A stretch of DNA of 64,000 nucleotides from Thiohalophilus thiocyanatoxydans (GTDB lineage Bacteria > Pseudomonadota > Gammaproteobacteria > UBA6429 > Thiohalophilaceae). The position numbers were made by a program, and so were the translations under genes. Of this stretch, positions 45,572 through 54,383 are shown in pieces. The first letter of the stretch is position 1. Each line of letters opens with the position of its first letter. Under the pieces are notes generated by a model. It had not been told where the DNA came from. It saw only the letters and a list, made by a program, of their open reading frames with translations, and did not search any database. The stretch is taken from assembly GCF_004366735.1 (NCBI RefSeq), contig NZ_SOQX01000005.1, positions 138,650-202,649 on the forward strand, read 5' to 3'.

Positions 45572-46099
45572 TCAGTGCTTGATAATCCGGACTAACCGGC
45601 TCAGTGCCTGTTGTATTTCACGTACATTCAGATGCCGGCCATAGACATGATCATCATCGTGCTGACATACCAGTGAATAAACTTCAGGCTGCTTCTCTGA
45701 CTGCAGACGCAGAGTAATCTCATAGTTAATAAATTCGCCCCCGGATAAAGGAACTCGGACGTCCGGTGCCACGAAATCTTCCCAATAGCGCACATTACTC
45801 ACCCGAAATTCGCCAGGCGCAATCTTTTGTGGGGCATTCCTGATCGCCTTCATCACGAACCGACAACTGGCCTCGAAACGGTCGACGGATTCGTTGATAA
45901 TACGACCATGCTGCAACATTACACTTGCTTTATGCGCAGGCACGCTCAATTCGCTCACCACCCGGACCCGGTCCCCATTGAGAATCCGCTCAGCCGGATC
46001 GGAGGACACATTCGCTGGCATGTCCTGGCACGAAAAAAGGACAACCACAAAGAGAAGCAATATCAGCCGATGTATGTGACGAAGTGGAAGTTTATTCAT
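45572..46099 (-). CDS. Predicted lipoprotein of unknown function
   Basis: The 175-residue product has a lipoprotein signal (RLILLLFVVVLFSCQDMP, lipobox LFSC, Cys at about 24). The mature part is beta-rich with RVRVVSELSVPAHKASVMLQHGRI, FEASCRFVMK and YSLVCQHDDDHVYGRHLNVREIQQAL, and has two further cysteines that could pair. AGGGGAG seven bases before the ATG at 46099 supports the start. No family was recognised. It is divergent from the SQR-like gene. Confidence 0.8.
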   Translation of the reverse strand: MNKLPLRHIHRLILLLFVVVLFSCQDMPANVSSDPAERILNGDRVRVVSELSVPAHKASVMLQHGRIINESVDRFEASCRFVMKAIRNAPQKIAPGEFRVSNVRYWEDFVAPDVRVPLSGGEFINYEITLRLQSEKQPEVYSLVCQHDDDHVYGRHLNVREIQQALSRLVRIIKH

Positions 46100-46294
46100 G
46101 TCTGTACTCCCCTTCTTGAGACGCAAAAATAATAGCATAACCCGATATTGGCAAGGATATCAGACTGGTTTCTGCTTCAGGACGTAACAAATACAGGCGG
46201 TAAAGCCCTTGTCCTGCGTATTTATCAACATTCCCATTCGTTGTATTATTGCGCACTACAACCCCTACACCCACAGCAACAATGGTGGTTTGCA

Positions 46295-47428
46295 ATGAGT
46301 GATCAGGCAATTACGGTTATCGGTAGCGGCTTTGCCGCGCTGACGGCGGTACGCGAGTTACGCAAGCGCGACAAGAGGTCCCCGATCACGGTGATATCAC
46401 CCAGGCCGGAATTTATCTATCTGCCAAGTCTCATCTGGATCCCGTCCGGCATCCGCCAGGGCGAGGACCTGCGCATCCCGCTGGAGAAATTTTTCGCACG
46501 CATGAAGGTCGACCATATCGCGGCCGAGGTGACCGGCCTCAAAGATGGCGGACGGACGGTTGAGACCAGCGCGGGCGATGTGCACAACAACGCCCTCATC
46601 ATCGCCTCGGGCGGGCGCTTCATCAAAAAACTGCCGGGCATCGATCACGCCATCACCCCCTGTGAGGGAATTGCGGCCGCCGAGCGGATCCGCGACCGCC
46701 TGCGTGAAATGGACGGCGGCACCATCGCGATCGGTTTTGGCGGCAACCCCAAGGAGCCCTCGGCCATGCGCGGCGGCCCGATGTTCGAATTTCTCTTCGG
46801 CACCGACACCCTGCTGCGCAAGCAGAATCGGCGTGACCGGTTCAAGCTGATCTTCTTCAGCCCGGCGCCCGAACCCGGCAAACGTCTCGGCCCCGGGGCT
46901 GTGAAGGGCCTGCTCTCGACCATGCAAAAACGCGGCATCGAGACCCGGCTGGGACACAAGATGAAGGGTTTCGAATCCAACAAGGTGATCACCGAGGGCG
47001 GCGAGTTCGAGGCCGATCTCATTCTCTTCATGCCCGGTATGACCGGCAACCAGTGGTTCGACAACAGCGAGCTGCCGCGCTCCGAAGGCGGCTTGGTCAA
47101 GGCCGACCAGTACTGCCGGGTCCCCGGTTTTGAAAAGACCTATGTGGCCGGCGATTCGGGCAGTTTCCCCGGCCCCGACTGGATGCCCAAACAGGCCCAT
47201 ATGGCCGACCTTCAGGCCAGCGCGGCAGCAACCAACCTGCTGGATGAACTGGCCGGCAAGGAACCCCGCGCGGGCTTCAAGGTGGAACTGATGTGCATTG
47301 TCGACAGCATGAACAGCGGCATGCTGGTAGCACGCACGCCGAAGCGCAATATCCGGCTCCCCGCCAACCCCCTCGCCCACTGGACGAAGCGCCTGTTTGA
47401 ATGGTGGTATCTGCGGCAGTACCGTTGA
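46295..47428 (+). CDS. SQR-like NAD(P)/FAD-dependent oxidoreductase
   Basis: The 377-residue flavoprotein starts ITVIGSGFAALTAVRELRKRD (FAD-binding Rossmann) and has the second FAD contact YVAGDSGSFPG. It resembles sulfide:quinone oxidoreductase-like proteins: PEFIYLPSLIWIPSG, GGRFIKKLPGIDHAITPCEGI and a late cysteine in VELMCIVDSMNSGML, at about the position of a catalytic cysteine of SQR. A C-terminal WTKRLFEWWYLRQY amphipathic end fits membrane association. Sulfide or another sulfane donor is likely, but a true SQR role is not certain. The ATG at 46295 puts the Rossmann strand at the N-terminus; the frame extends to 46148. Confidence 0.85.
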   Translation: MSDQAITVIGSGFAALTAVRELRKRDKRSPITVISPRPEFIYLPSLIWIPSGIRQGEDLRIPLEKFFARMKVDHIAAEVTGLKDGGRTVETSAGDVHNNALIIASGGRFIKKLPGIDHAITPCEGIAAAERIRDRLREMDGGTIAIGFGGNPKEPSAMRGGPMFEFLFGTDTLLRKQNRRDRFKLIFFSPAPEPGKRLGPGAVKGLLSTMQKRGIETRLGHKMKGFESNKVITEGGEFEADLILFMPGMTGNQWFDNSELPRSEGGLVKADQYCRVPGFEKTYVAGDSGSFPGPDWMPKQAHMADLQASAAATNLLDELAGKEPRAGFKVELMCIVDSMNSGMLVARTPKRNIRLPANPLAHWTKRLFEWWYLRQYR

Positions 47429-47472
47429 TTCAAAATCTGAAAGGATTTTGCGCCTTTTAAATTAAGGGATCA

Positions 47473-47658
47473 GCCTGTTTTCTCTCAGTCCCGGTTACGA
47501 TGCTGATAGACCGGGCCACCTTTGGCGATCGTCTGATTCCAACCGACGTGGTTGGCCTCGCCGTAGCCGGCCCGGGCATCATACCGGTTTATTTGGTTGG
47601 GATCAGACCAACACGGCATCCGGGTTCTGACTCCGAGAAGCTCAAAACAAACAAGTGA
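47473..47658 (+). pseudogene. Decayed C-terminal fragment of an EamA transporter
   Basis: From 47473 the DNA lines up with the end of the intact EamA gene (about 35135-35270): CTGTTTTCTCTCAGTCCC, then, after a two-base deletion, VTMLIDRATFGDRLIPTDVVGLAVAGPGIIPVY against VTMLMAWAFFGDRLILTDVIGLVVAAVGVLLVY. No N-terminal part was found. It is a frameshifted partial copy. Confidence 0.75.
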
Positions 47659-48064
47659 CGTGTATATCGGATATCAAGCTAAATAATGTCCGAGAACACC
47701 ACTTCTAAACATCAGGAATAATCGGTATCTGAACACTTTTTGCGGATGCACGGGAAAGCCGGTCCAAGCTGATCTGTTTCCTTTTTCATCGCATCTACCC
47801 TGTTATTCATTCCCCTTACTTTTTGAATTCATTGAAAGAAAAATAAATCTGCCCGGTTTTTCAACCAGTATTTTCTAATATACAGGAGAACTGTTTGCCA
47901 CCCGATTTTGCCAGATGAGATTTTTGTCACAAATTATCATCAATAAAAGCCATATAAATCATGCACACTACTGACAGTCGCCTTGCAAAATCTCTGGGAA
48001 ACTACTTTGATCTCGGGGATGCCAGATAATTTTTCATTACCCAAGTATTTTTCGTGGTTAGTTC
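47659..48064. other. AT-rich intergenic region, no gene seen
   Basis: About 400 AT-rich bases precede the acyltransferase gene. No domain-containing frame, tRNA or long palindrome was recognised. Confidence 0.4.
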
Positions 48065-48982
48065 ATGTCGCTTACTCAAAAAACCGGGGCAAAACGCCGT
48101 TTTGAAGCTCGCCTGGCGCGCTCTTTGCTCAAAATATTCACTCGCCTCCCTCTCCGGCGCTGTCACCAGATCGGTAGCATCATCGGCTGGCTGGCCTATC
48201 TCATGCCCACAAAGCTTTACCGTCACGCCATCGCTAATGTGCGAGTCTGCTTGCCGCATCTATCTCAAAAACAACAAGGCGCCCTGGTCCGAAAAAGTAT
48301 TATTGAAACAGGCAAAACCCTGGCAGAAGCCGGCCCTCTATTGTTCTGGAAAACAGACTATATCGAGCAGCACATCAATTCTGTAGAGGGCGAAGATCTG
48401 ATCCGTCAGGCGATGCGACAACGCAGCGGCGTTATCATTGCCTTTCCGCATGTTGGCGCCTGGGAATTACTCTCATTATTTTGTTCGCGCCGCTATCCAA
48501 TGACCACGCTATACCGCAAGCCACGTCTTCAGGAACTGGATAGCATTGTGAAACAGGGACGCGAGCGGTTTGGTGCGCGCCTCGTTCAAACCGATGCCAG
48601 CGGTGTACGGGCGCTGTTAGAAGCTCTCAACCGCGGGGAGACGATCGGTCTTCTGCCTGACCAGGAACCCCCGCAGGGCTGTGGTGTTTTTGCCCCATTC
48701 TTTGATGTTTCCGCCTACAGTATGACCCTGGTCTCTCAACTGGCCCGCCGGACCGGCGCCAGTGTCGTCATCGGTTATGCCCGGCGCCTCTCCCGGGGCG
48801 CAGGCTACAATATCTATTTCCGCATGGCCTCCGATGACATCCATGATCCATCAACGGATAACTCTGTCAACGCATTGAACAGGGACATCGCACAATGTAT
48901 ACGCGAAGTCCCCGAACAATATCAGTGGATTTACAAACGTTTCCGCAAGCGTCCAGCAGGCGCTCAACCTGTCTATACCTGA
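48065..48982 (+). CDS. LpxL/HtrB-like lysophospholipid acyltransferase
   Basis: The 305-residue protein belongs to the lipid A lauroyl/myristoyl acyltransferase family: LRRCHQIGSIIGWLAYLMP, NVRVCLPHLS, the catalytic HxxxxE in FPHVGAWELLSL, YRKPR, and GLLPDQEPPQGCGVFAPFF (the DQ-P-x-G-x-F acceptor motif). It should transfer an acyl chain from acyl-ACP to a lipid A precursor or lysophospholipid at the inner membrane. A hydrophobic stretch near residues 35-50 anchors it. It stands alone, after an AT-rich region. Confidence 0.9.
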   Translation: MSLTQKTGAKRRFEARLARSLLKIFTRLPLRRCHQIGSIIGWLAYLMPTKLYRHAIANVRVCLPHLSQKQQGALVRKSIIETGKTLAEAGPLLFWKTDYIEQHINSVEGEDLIRQAMRQRSGVIIAFPHVGAWELLSLFCSRRYPMTTLYRKPRLQELDSIVKQGRERFGARLVQTDASGVRALLEALNRGETIGLLPDQEPPQGCGVFAPFFDVSAYSMTLVSQLARRTGASVVIGYARRLSRGAGYNIYFRMASDDIHDPSTDNSVNALNRDIAQCIREVPEQYQWIYKRFRKRPAGAQPVYT

Positions 48983-49198
48983 AACAGCCCGGCTGTGCCG
49001 CCCTGCATCAAACCGGTATCCTGAAAAGAAAAGGAACATCTTCGCTCAGGCAATTATCAACAGCCCAAAACAGGGACGTCAGAGCCAATTGTTCTGATAG
49101 CAGGAATACTGGTCTCTGACATTGTCGGAACCGATTTCACGCTTTAAGGTGCCGTCACAACCTCCGGGACACAGGATTTATCGCGACAACCCATAGAG

Positions 49199-49226
49199 GA
49201 TAATGAGACGCGGTTTCCACCGACCC
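49199..49226 (-). repeat. 3' hairpin element, copy 1
   Basis: On the minus strand this ends a transcript 22 bases after the radical SAM stop codon. It carries GGGTCGGTGG, AAACCGCGTC, TCATTATC, with hairpin CGGT-ggaa-ACCG followed by TCTCATTATC. It matches two other copies in the window. Confidence 0.6.
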
Positions 49227-49248
49227 TTCTTGTCAATCGAATCTGACG

Positions 49249-51039
49249 CTATGTCGCCCGGGCGTTTTCCATCAACCGACGGGGCATGTGCAGCCTGACT
49301 TCAGCCTCTTCGGTGAGGGCATGAAACAGATGGTGAGGACCGGTCGCGGCATCGATCTTGTTATCAAGATCGTCGCGGACCTCGGCGTAGTAATCGAGTA
49401 GTTTACGATCGAAGCGGTGCAATGCCCGGGTCAGGGGATCCTTGCGCTGTCGTACCATGATTTTTTCCATCCCATCACGGTACAGGTCACCCAGACAAAT
49501 ATGCACAGCATTGAACAGCGTCACCCAGCCGTTGAACCACAACATCATATCGATATCGAAGGATTCCCCCCGTGGCGGGCCCTCGCTGAGCACCTGGTAC
49601 AGCAGGTCCTTCTCTTTCACTGTTTCCCATTCCTCCAGCAGGGCGGCGCGTCCATAACCATCGATAGTAGAACTGGTCAGCAGAACCGGGCTGTCTGGAT
49701 GTTTGGCAAGCACAAAGGTGGCATCCTTCAACACCGGCTGTGGCTGCTCCGGCGATTTGGGATTGCGTTTCAGGCGCGGCGAAGTCTTCACGTCCTGCAC
49801 CTGTATTTGGTGGCCGCGCTTGCCGAGCTCCTGCGCCAGGCGAGCGAAGACCCCTTTTTGCAATACATCCTGAGAGAAATTCATGGCGGTCTGCTTGTGC
49901 AACAACGCCAGCTGGATTTGTTCGGCATAACGCGGATAGCATTCGACGATATTGGCGATCCTGGCCACGGGAATCCGTTCGGCCAGCAAGCCCTGCTTGT
50001 CGACGTAGACCTCGTTATGAAACTCGTCGAAGCTGATCTGCAACAACACCCGGGCCGGGGCCCATTTCTTTGGCCGGGACTTGATGGCCTGCGCCATCTT
50101 GCCCAGTACGTCATGGGTTATTTCGGGCGTGTCGGCAAAGTCGCCATTGAGCAGCAGGGCAAAGTTTTTGATGTGGCGCATCCGGCGGATGGCCGCGTAG
50201 AAATGATCCAGCTGTTTGGTCAGATCGCCGCCGGTGAACAACACGCTGTCGGTATGCTGATCCACCAGATCGAGTACCTGTTCCGGATCCTCATTCTTGC
50301 CGCGCGGGGGCCGCCAGGTGAACATGCAATGACGGCAGGTCTGCGGACAGCCCATGGCGGGGATGATTCCCAGCTTGTCGAAGCGCGGCGTCACGCCCTG
50401 CAGGTCATCCGGCAGGGCATCCACCAGCGCCAGCCGTTCCTGGTCTTCGGCCCCCAGCATGCCCGCATAGCGTTCGCGTTCCTCGCGGGCCACGTTTTTA
50501 AACTCGGCCATATAGGTTTGGGTAAACAGCCCCAGGCCCTGCCACAGGGCCAGGATGTCTTCAATTAACTGCCCGGTATTCCCCTCGCGGGCCGCCAGCA
50601 GGGTCTGATACTCCTGCCACTGTTTCTGGCCTTCGGCCGGATGATCAAGCCAGTGCTGGACATAACCGCGCACGAATTGCTCGGCAGTGTCGCAAAGCAG
50701 CAGATCCATAAGAAAACCGAAGCGGGGGCCGCGGAAAGTTTCCAGTACCTGCGCGCGGTAGTTGTCGTGGACATTGTGCCGCAACCAGTGCCAGGCATAG
50801 AGATAGGCCATGGGAAAAGCGAGTTCGGCGGCACGGGGGTGCCCGTCCAGCATCCGGCGCATGGCACCGCCGGTGGTGAGGCGATTGATCTCGTCCTTGA
50901 AGCGCTGGCGCATTGTGGTCAGATATACCGGCAGCAAAGCGGCCTGGTCCGCCACGCCGACGACCCGGCCACCGCCGCTGACCACGGCGATACCTTCCGT
51001 TCCCTTGTGTTCTACTGCACTGCCGCTGACTGACGCCAT
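49249..51039 (-). CDS. Large radical SAM protein
   Basis: The 596-residue protein has the radical SAM cluster motif CPQTCRHC (CxxxCxxC) near residues 230-237 in AMGCPQTCRHCMFTWRPPRGK, followed by SVLFTGGDLTKQLDHF (GGE/GGD-like SAM-binding), LLQISFDEFHNEVY, and a C-terminal part ending RRLMENARAT. The first ~220 residues are mostly helical and precede the cluster, which is unusual for small radical SAM enzymes. C-terminal extra cysteines are few (one in VHICLGDL), so a SPASM cluster is not evident. The reaction is unknown. AGGAT before the ATG at 51039 fits the start. Confidence 0.85.
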   Translation of the reverse strand: MASVSGSAVEHKGTEGIAVVSGGGRVVGVADQAALLPVYLTTMRQRFKDEINRLTTGGAMRRMLDGHPRAAELAFPMAYLYAWHWLRHNVHDNYRAQVLETFRGPRFGFLMDLLLCDTAEQFVRGYVQHWLDHPAEGQKQWQEYQTLLAAREGNTGQLIEDILALWQGLGLFTQTYMAEFKNVAREERERYAGMLGAEDQERLALVDALPDDLQGVTPRFDKLGIIPAMGCPQTCRHCMFTWRPPRGKNEDPEQVLDLVDQHTDSVLFTGGDLTKQLDHFYAAIRRMRHIKNFALLLNGDFADTPEITHDVLGKMAQAIKSRPKKWAPARVLLQISFDEFHNEVYVDKQGLLAERIPVARIANIVECYPRYAEQIQLALLHKQTAMNFSQDVLQKGVFARLAQELGKRGHQIQVQDVKTSPRLKRNPKSPEQPQPVLKDATFVLAKHPDSPVLLTSSTIDGYGRAALLEEWETVKEKDLLYQVLSEGPPRGESFDIDMMLWFNGWVTLFNAVHICLGDLYRDGMEKIMVRQRKDPLTRALHRFDRKLLDYYAEVRDDLDNKIDAATGPHHLFHALTEEAEVRLHMPRRLMENARAT

Positions 51040-51314
51040 GAAATATCCTGTCGATTCACCTGGCCGAATGGCCAATTATACATCATGCGACCCGGGACAG
51101 CCTTTTCCCGTATGGTTTGTGATGTTACCGGCGAGGCACGGCAGAAACCGCTACAACGTAAGAATCCACGCAAACGGATCAGTCAATCGTCAATCAGACG
51201 GAAAGTAACAGGACACAGGCGGGCCGATACGGTGGGCGTCACAGCTTTTGAACTAGCCGGTGCCGGTTTCTCGGGACGGCCAGATCGGGTAAAAGGAAGG
51301 CGATGAAATAATAA

Positions 51315-51371
51315 ACCGGGGTCAGGACCTTTTCGGAACGCGACGTGGCTCCATAAGGTCCCGATCCCGGT
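51315..51371 (-). terminator. Long inverted repeat 3' of adenylate kinase
   Basis: Arms of 17 bases (51315-51331, ACCGGGGTCAGGACCTT; 51355-51371, AAGGTCCCGATCCCGGT) pair at 15 of 17 positions around a 23-base loop. It starts 20 bases after the adk stop codon. It may be a terminator or a small inverted-repeat element. Confidence 0.55.
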
Positions 51372-51390
51372 ATTTGAGCTAACAAACGCG

Positions 51391-52035
51391 TTATGCGAGG
51401 CCGCACTTCTCTTTGATGGCGGCGACGACGTCATCGCTGGAAGTGGCATTGATGCGCATCAGCATACCTTCCTTTTCATAGAAACCCGCCAGGGGCGCGG
51501 TCTTCTCATTGTAGGTGTCAAGTCGACTGGCAATCGCTTCCTCGGTTTCGTCATCGCGCTGCACGACCGGTCCACCACACTCGTCACACACGCCTTCGAA
51601 CTTGGGGGGCTTGCTCTTGACGTTGTAGATGGCATTGCACTGGGTACAGGTCCGGCGCGTGGTCAGACGATCCATGATTACCTCGCGCGGCACAGCCAGA
51701 TCAACCACCGCATCGAGTTGTTCACCCATCTCTTCGAGCATGATCTTGAGCTGTTCCGCCTGGGGAATGGTGCGCGGGAAACCGTCCAGCAGGTAACCGT
51801 TTTTGCAATCGTCTTCCTTCAGGCGCTCTTTCATAATGCCCATGATCAGCTCATCCGGTACCAGGTCGCCGGCATTCATATAGCTCTGGGCCTGCTTGCC
51901 CAGCTCGGTACCTTCCTTGACGGCTGCCCGCAGAATATCGCCGGTGGAAATCTGGACAGAGCCGTCGATGTCACTCAGCATATTGGCCACGGTGCCCTTG
52001 CCCGCGCCCGGTGCGCCTAACAAAATCAGTTTCAC
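51391..52035 (-). CDS. adk: Adenylate kinase with Cys4 lid
   Basis: The 214-residue enzyme interconverts ATP plus AMP with 2 ADP. It has GAPGAGKGT (7-15), the AMP-binding STGDILRAAVKEG and DGFPRTIPQAE, and DRLTTRR. The lid is TCTQCNAIYNVKSKPPKFEGVCDECGG: two CxxC pairs (about 128-151), a structural zinc site. Many gammaproteobacterial enzymes, such as that of E. coli, have a non-zinc lid, so this is the less common form. Length is usual. Confidence 0.97.
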   Translation of the reverse strand: MKLILLGAPGAGKGTVANMLSDIDGSVQISTGDILRAAVKEGTELGKQAQSYMNAGDLVPDELIMGIMKERLKEDDCKNGYLLDGFPRTIPQAEQLKIMLEEMGEQLDAVVDLAVPREVIMDRLTTRRTCTQCNAIYNVKSKPPKFEGVCDECGGPVVQRDDETEEAIASRLDTYNEKTAPLAGFYEKEGMLMRINATSSDDVVAAIKEKCGLA

Positions 52036-52226
52036 TACGTTTCCCCTTGTCTCGAGTTAATGGTAAGTCAGAATAAGGGGAGGGTTATTTCATAAATTGG
52101 ACTGGAGGTCCAAATAATTTTTTTTAACACTCAATAAACTGATGTCCCGGAGGGGACTTTGCGTCCTGATCAGGGGTTCAGGACTGGTTAAAAAATCACC
52201 ATCCCAAAAACGAAATCAGAACCCGT

Positions 52227-52255
52227 GATAATGAGACGCGTTTGTCCGCGCCCCC
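52227..52255 (-). repeat. 3' hairpin element, copy 2
   Basis: It begins 12 bases after the DUF2189 stop codon. On the minus strand it has GGGGGCGCGGACAAACGCG then TCTCATTATC, with hairpin CGCG-gacaaa-CGCG. Confidence 0.6.
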
Positions 52256-52267
52256 ATTCAGCTTATT

Positions 52268-53023
52268 TTATTTTTCGATAATCGTTTCACGGTATCCGTG
52301 CCAGGTCGCATAACCGAGCACCGGTACGATGAGTACGAACCCAATCAAAGCGGTCGCAAACCCGACTGCCGTCAATGCCAGAACCAACATTGCCCAGAGC
52401 GCGAGAGCCGACTTGTTTCGCCACACCGCATGAAAGCTGGTTGATATTGCCGTCATGGCATCGGCATCCTTGTCCAGAATCATCGGCAAGGCAAATGAGC
52501 TGGCACCAAACAGCAAACCGCCGAAAACAACGGTAACGATGAGAAACCCTGCATCAGACAGCGGCACCGCGGCAGAAGCCGCCGACTGCCCGGATAGCGT
52601 AAGAGCATTCATCACTATCGATATAAGGATGAGCACAAACATGAACAGCAGGCTCAGCAACAGCGCCAGCATAAGCTCGTGCCCCATTTCATGCAAAGCC
52701 TTGCTACGCTCGTGACGAAAACTGGGTTCGTGGTTATCTTCAAGTTGCCGGCTTATATCGTAAAGGCCGAAGGCGAGTGCGGGCCCCACTACCAGCAGAC
52801 AGACAAACAGAGCAACCAGTAAATAACTCTCATTGATCCAGGATAAATAAATCAGCAGCCAACCGATTACGGCAAATATCGCTCCATAGATCAGACTGTG
52901 CCAGGGCGCCCGGCGGAAGTCTTGCCAGCCTTCGTTTAGCCACCCAAATGGCGCGTCATACATGAGCTTGCGGCAAGACGCGTAAAGCGGGGAGTCATTT
53001 TGAACTGAATCTGCACTTTTCAT
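52268..53023 (-). CDS. DUF2189-family membrane protein
   Basis: The 251-residue protein has about six membrane helices and the DUF2189 start WLNEGWQDFRRAPWHSLIYGAIFAVIGWLLIYL, followed by VGPALAFGLYDISRQLEDNHEPSF and MLALLLSLLFMFVLILISIVM. The cytoplasmic RHERSKALHEMGHEL loop and FALPMILDKDADAMTAISTS are typical. AGGAGG before the ATG at 53023 sets the start. The function of the family is unknown. Confidence 0.9.
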   Translation of the reverse strand: MKSADSVQNDSPLYASCRKLMYDAPFGWLNEGWQDFRRAPWHSLIYGAIFAVIGWLLIYLSWINESYLLVALFVCLLVVGPALAFGLYDISRQLEDNHEPSFRHERSKALHEMGHELMLALLLSLLFMFVLILISIVMNALTLSGQSAASAAVPLSDAGFLIVTVVFGGLLFGASSFALPMILDKDADAMTAISTSFHAVWRNKSALALWAMLVLALTAVGFATALIGFVLIVPVLGYATWHGYRETIIEK

Positions 53024-53236
53024 ACGACACCTCCTTGTACAAGTGTAGTAGGTGCGATGGCCTTTCACAGGCATCAGGTTCGATGCCTCGTGGGATGAAA
53101 AACAGCATTAAAAGCGGGGTTAGTGAGGGAAGAGGCGCCCGCTGTCTATTTCAGTGTGCCGGAATATTTTACAGCCTTAACGGCTCACATCCTTCACCAC
53201 TGCGTTAAGTCATTGATATCCCACAAGACCTGAAAG

Positions 53237-53254
53237 TTTGCATGTTTCTTGCGT
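53237..53254 (+). promoter_or_regulatory. Sigma-54-like promoter of ice-binding-like gene
   Basis: TTTGCATGTTTCTTGCGT matches TGGCACG-N4-TTGC in spacing, with T for the first G of -24 and T for C. It resembles the promoter of the other PEP-CTERM gene. It lies about 80 bases upstream of the start. Confidence 0.55.
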
Positions 53255-53265
53255 TTAATAGAGCT

Positions 53266-53281
53266 AATCGACTAGTCGATT
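53266..53281. promoter_or_regulatory. 16-bp perfect palindrome
   Basis: AATCGACTAGTCGATT is a perfect palindrome, 53 bases before the start of the ice-binding-like gene and about 14 bases after the -12 element. It could be an operator near the transcription start. Confidence 0.5.
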
Positions 53282-53334
53282 GAAGAAGCCGGGACAGAAA
53301 GATACACAAATTTTATATTTGAGAGGCAAACATT

Positions 53335-54267
53335 ATGTCACACCACGCCGTCAACCGATTGGCAATCCCCCTGTGCGCCGCGCTTGTCTGCGCTGCCGCC
53401 CCGGCCTCCGCCACCCCGATACTGGATTCGGATTTGGCAAGCTTTACGGTTCTTGGCGCCTCGACGGTGACCAATGTTCCCACCAGCACGATCACCGGCA
53501 ATGTCGGCGTCTGGTCGAGCGGTGGGGCCAATGCAATCACCGGCTTCGCCCCTTCGCCACCCAATCCGGTTGCTGACCCGCAGGTCACCTCGGGACTGGT
53601 GCACAGAGGAACCGCGCTCGCCGAGTCGGCTCAGGGACAACTTACGACAGCACGCAATAACCTGGCGTCGCTGGGATCCGGCACCCCGTTGGCGGCGGAC
53701 CTGGCCGGGCTCACACTCACGCCGGGCATCTACACGGTTCCCGCGGGAGTAACCAATCTGTCGGGAACGCTTACACTCGACGGCGAGGGCAACGCCAACG
53801 CGGCCTGGGTGTTCCAGATGCCAAGCACGCTGATCACCTCGCCCAACTCGAACGTGGACGTGATCAACACCGGTTCGGGTGCCGGCCTGTACTGGAATGT
53901 CGGCAGCTCTGCGACCATCGATGTGAACACGACATTTCTGGGAAACATTCTCGCACTCAGCAGCATCAGCATGAATACCACCGCGACAGATCATTGTGGC
54001 AGGGCCCTGGCGGACACGGGAGCCGTGACGCTACAGCAAAACAGTCTCTCCGGCATCTGCTCGGACTTTCTGGCTGGCAGCGACGGTTTGAGTGGGGGGC
54101 TTGATGTGACCGGTTCTCAGGTTGATTTTCTTCCTTTCTCTCCGGTAACACCCACTTCCGTTCCCGAACCCGGCACACTGGCGCTTTTAGGTTTCGGCCT
54201 CGCGACTCTCGGCCTGGCGCTGCGCAGACGGCCGCTTAAGATCGGGAAAAGAGCCGAAGCAGGATAG
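53335..54267 (+). CDS. Ice-binding-like (DUF3494) PEP-CTERM protein
   Basis: The 310-residue product has a signal peptide (IPLCAALVCAAAPASA), then the DUF3494 pattern: LASFTVLGASTVTNVPTSTITGNVGVW, QGQLTTARNNLAS, LTPGIYTVPAGVTNLSGTLTLDGEGNANAAWVFQMPSTLITS, VYWNVGSSATID-like GLYWNVGSSATIDVNTTFLGNILALSSISMNTTATDHCGRALADTGAVTL. This is the right-handed beta-helix of type-1 ice-binding proteins. It ends with a PEP-CTERM signal, VPEPGTLALLGFGLATLGLALRRR. Many DUF3494 proteins are not antifreeze but adhesins or matrix proteins. A sigma-54-like promoter and a palindrome lie upstream. Confidence 0.92.
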   Translation: MSHHAVNRLAIPLCAALVCAAAPASATPILDSDLASFTVLGASTVTNVPTSTITGNVGVWSSGGANAITGFAPSPPNPVADPQVTSGLVHRGTALAESAQGQLTTARNNLASLGSGTPLAADLAGLTLTPGIYTVPAGVTNLSGTLTLDGEGNANAAWVFQMPSTLITSPNSNVDVINTGSGAGLYWNVGSSATIDVNTTFLGNILALSSISMNTTATDHCGRALADTGAVTLQQNSLSGICSDFLAGSDGLSGGLDVTGSQVDFLPFSPVTPTSVPEPGTLALLGFGLATLGLALRRRPLKIGKRAEAG

Positions 54268-54383
54268 TCAATGGAGCAGACTCGATTGATTTGCGTATAG
54301 TCGGTGAGCATTCGAGTCTGTCTCCATAGCAAAACAGCCCTGTCCGGATCGGACCAACATAATCGGGTTGTGTCTTAATGGCT

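Noticed and set aside
53069..53088. tRNA-like GGTTCGATGCC stretch
   Set aside because: It is only a 7-base hairpin (AGGCATC/GATGCCT); no acceptor stem or anticodon arm fits around it.
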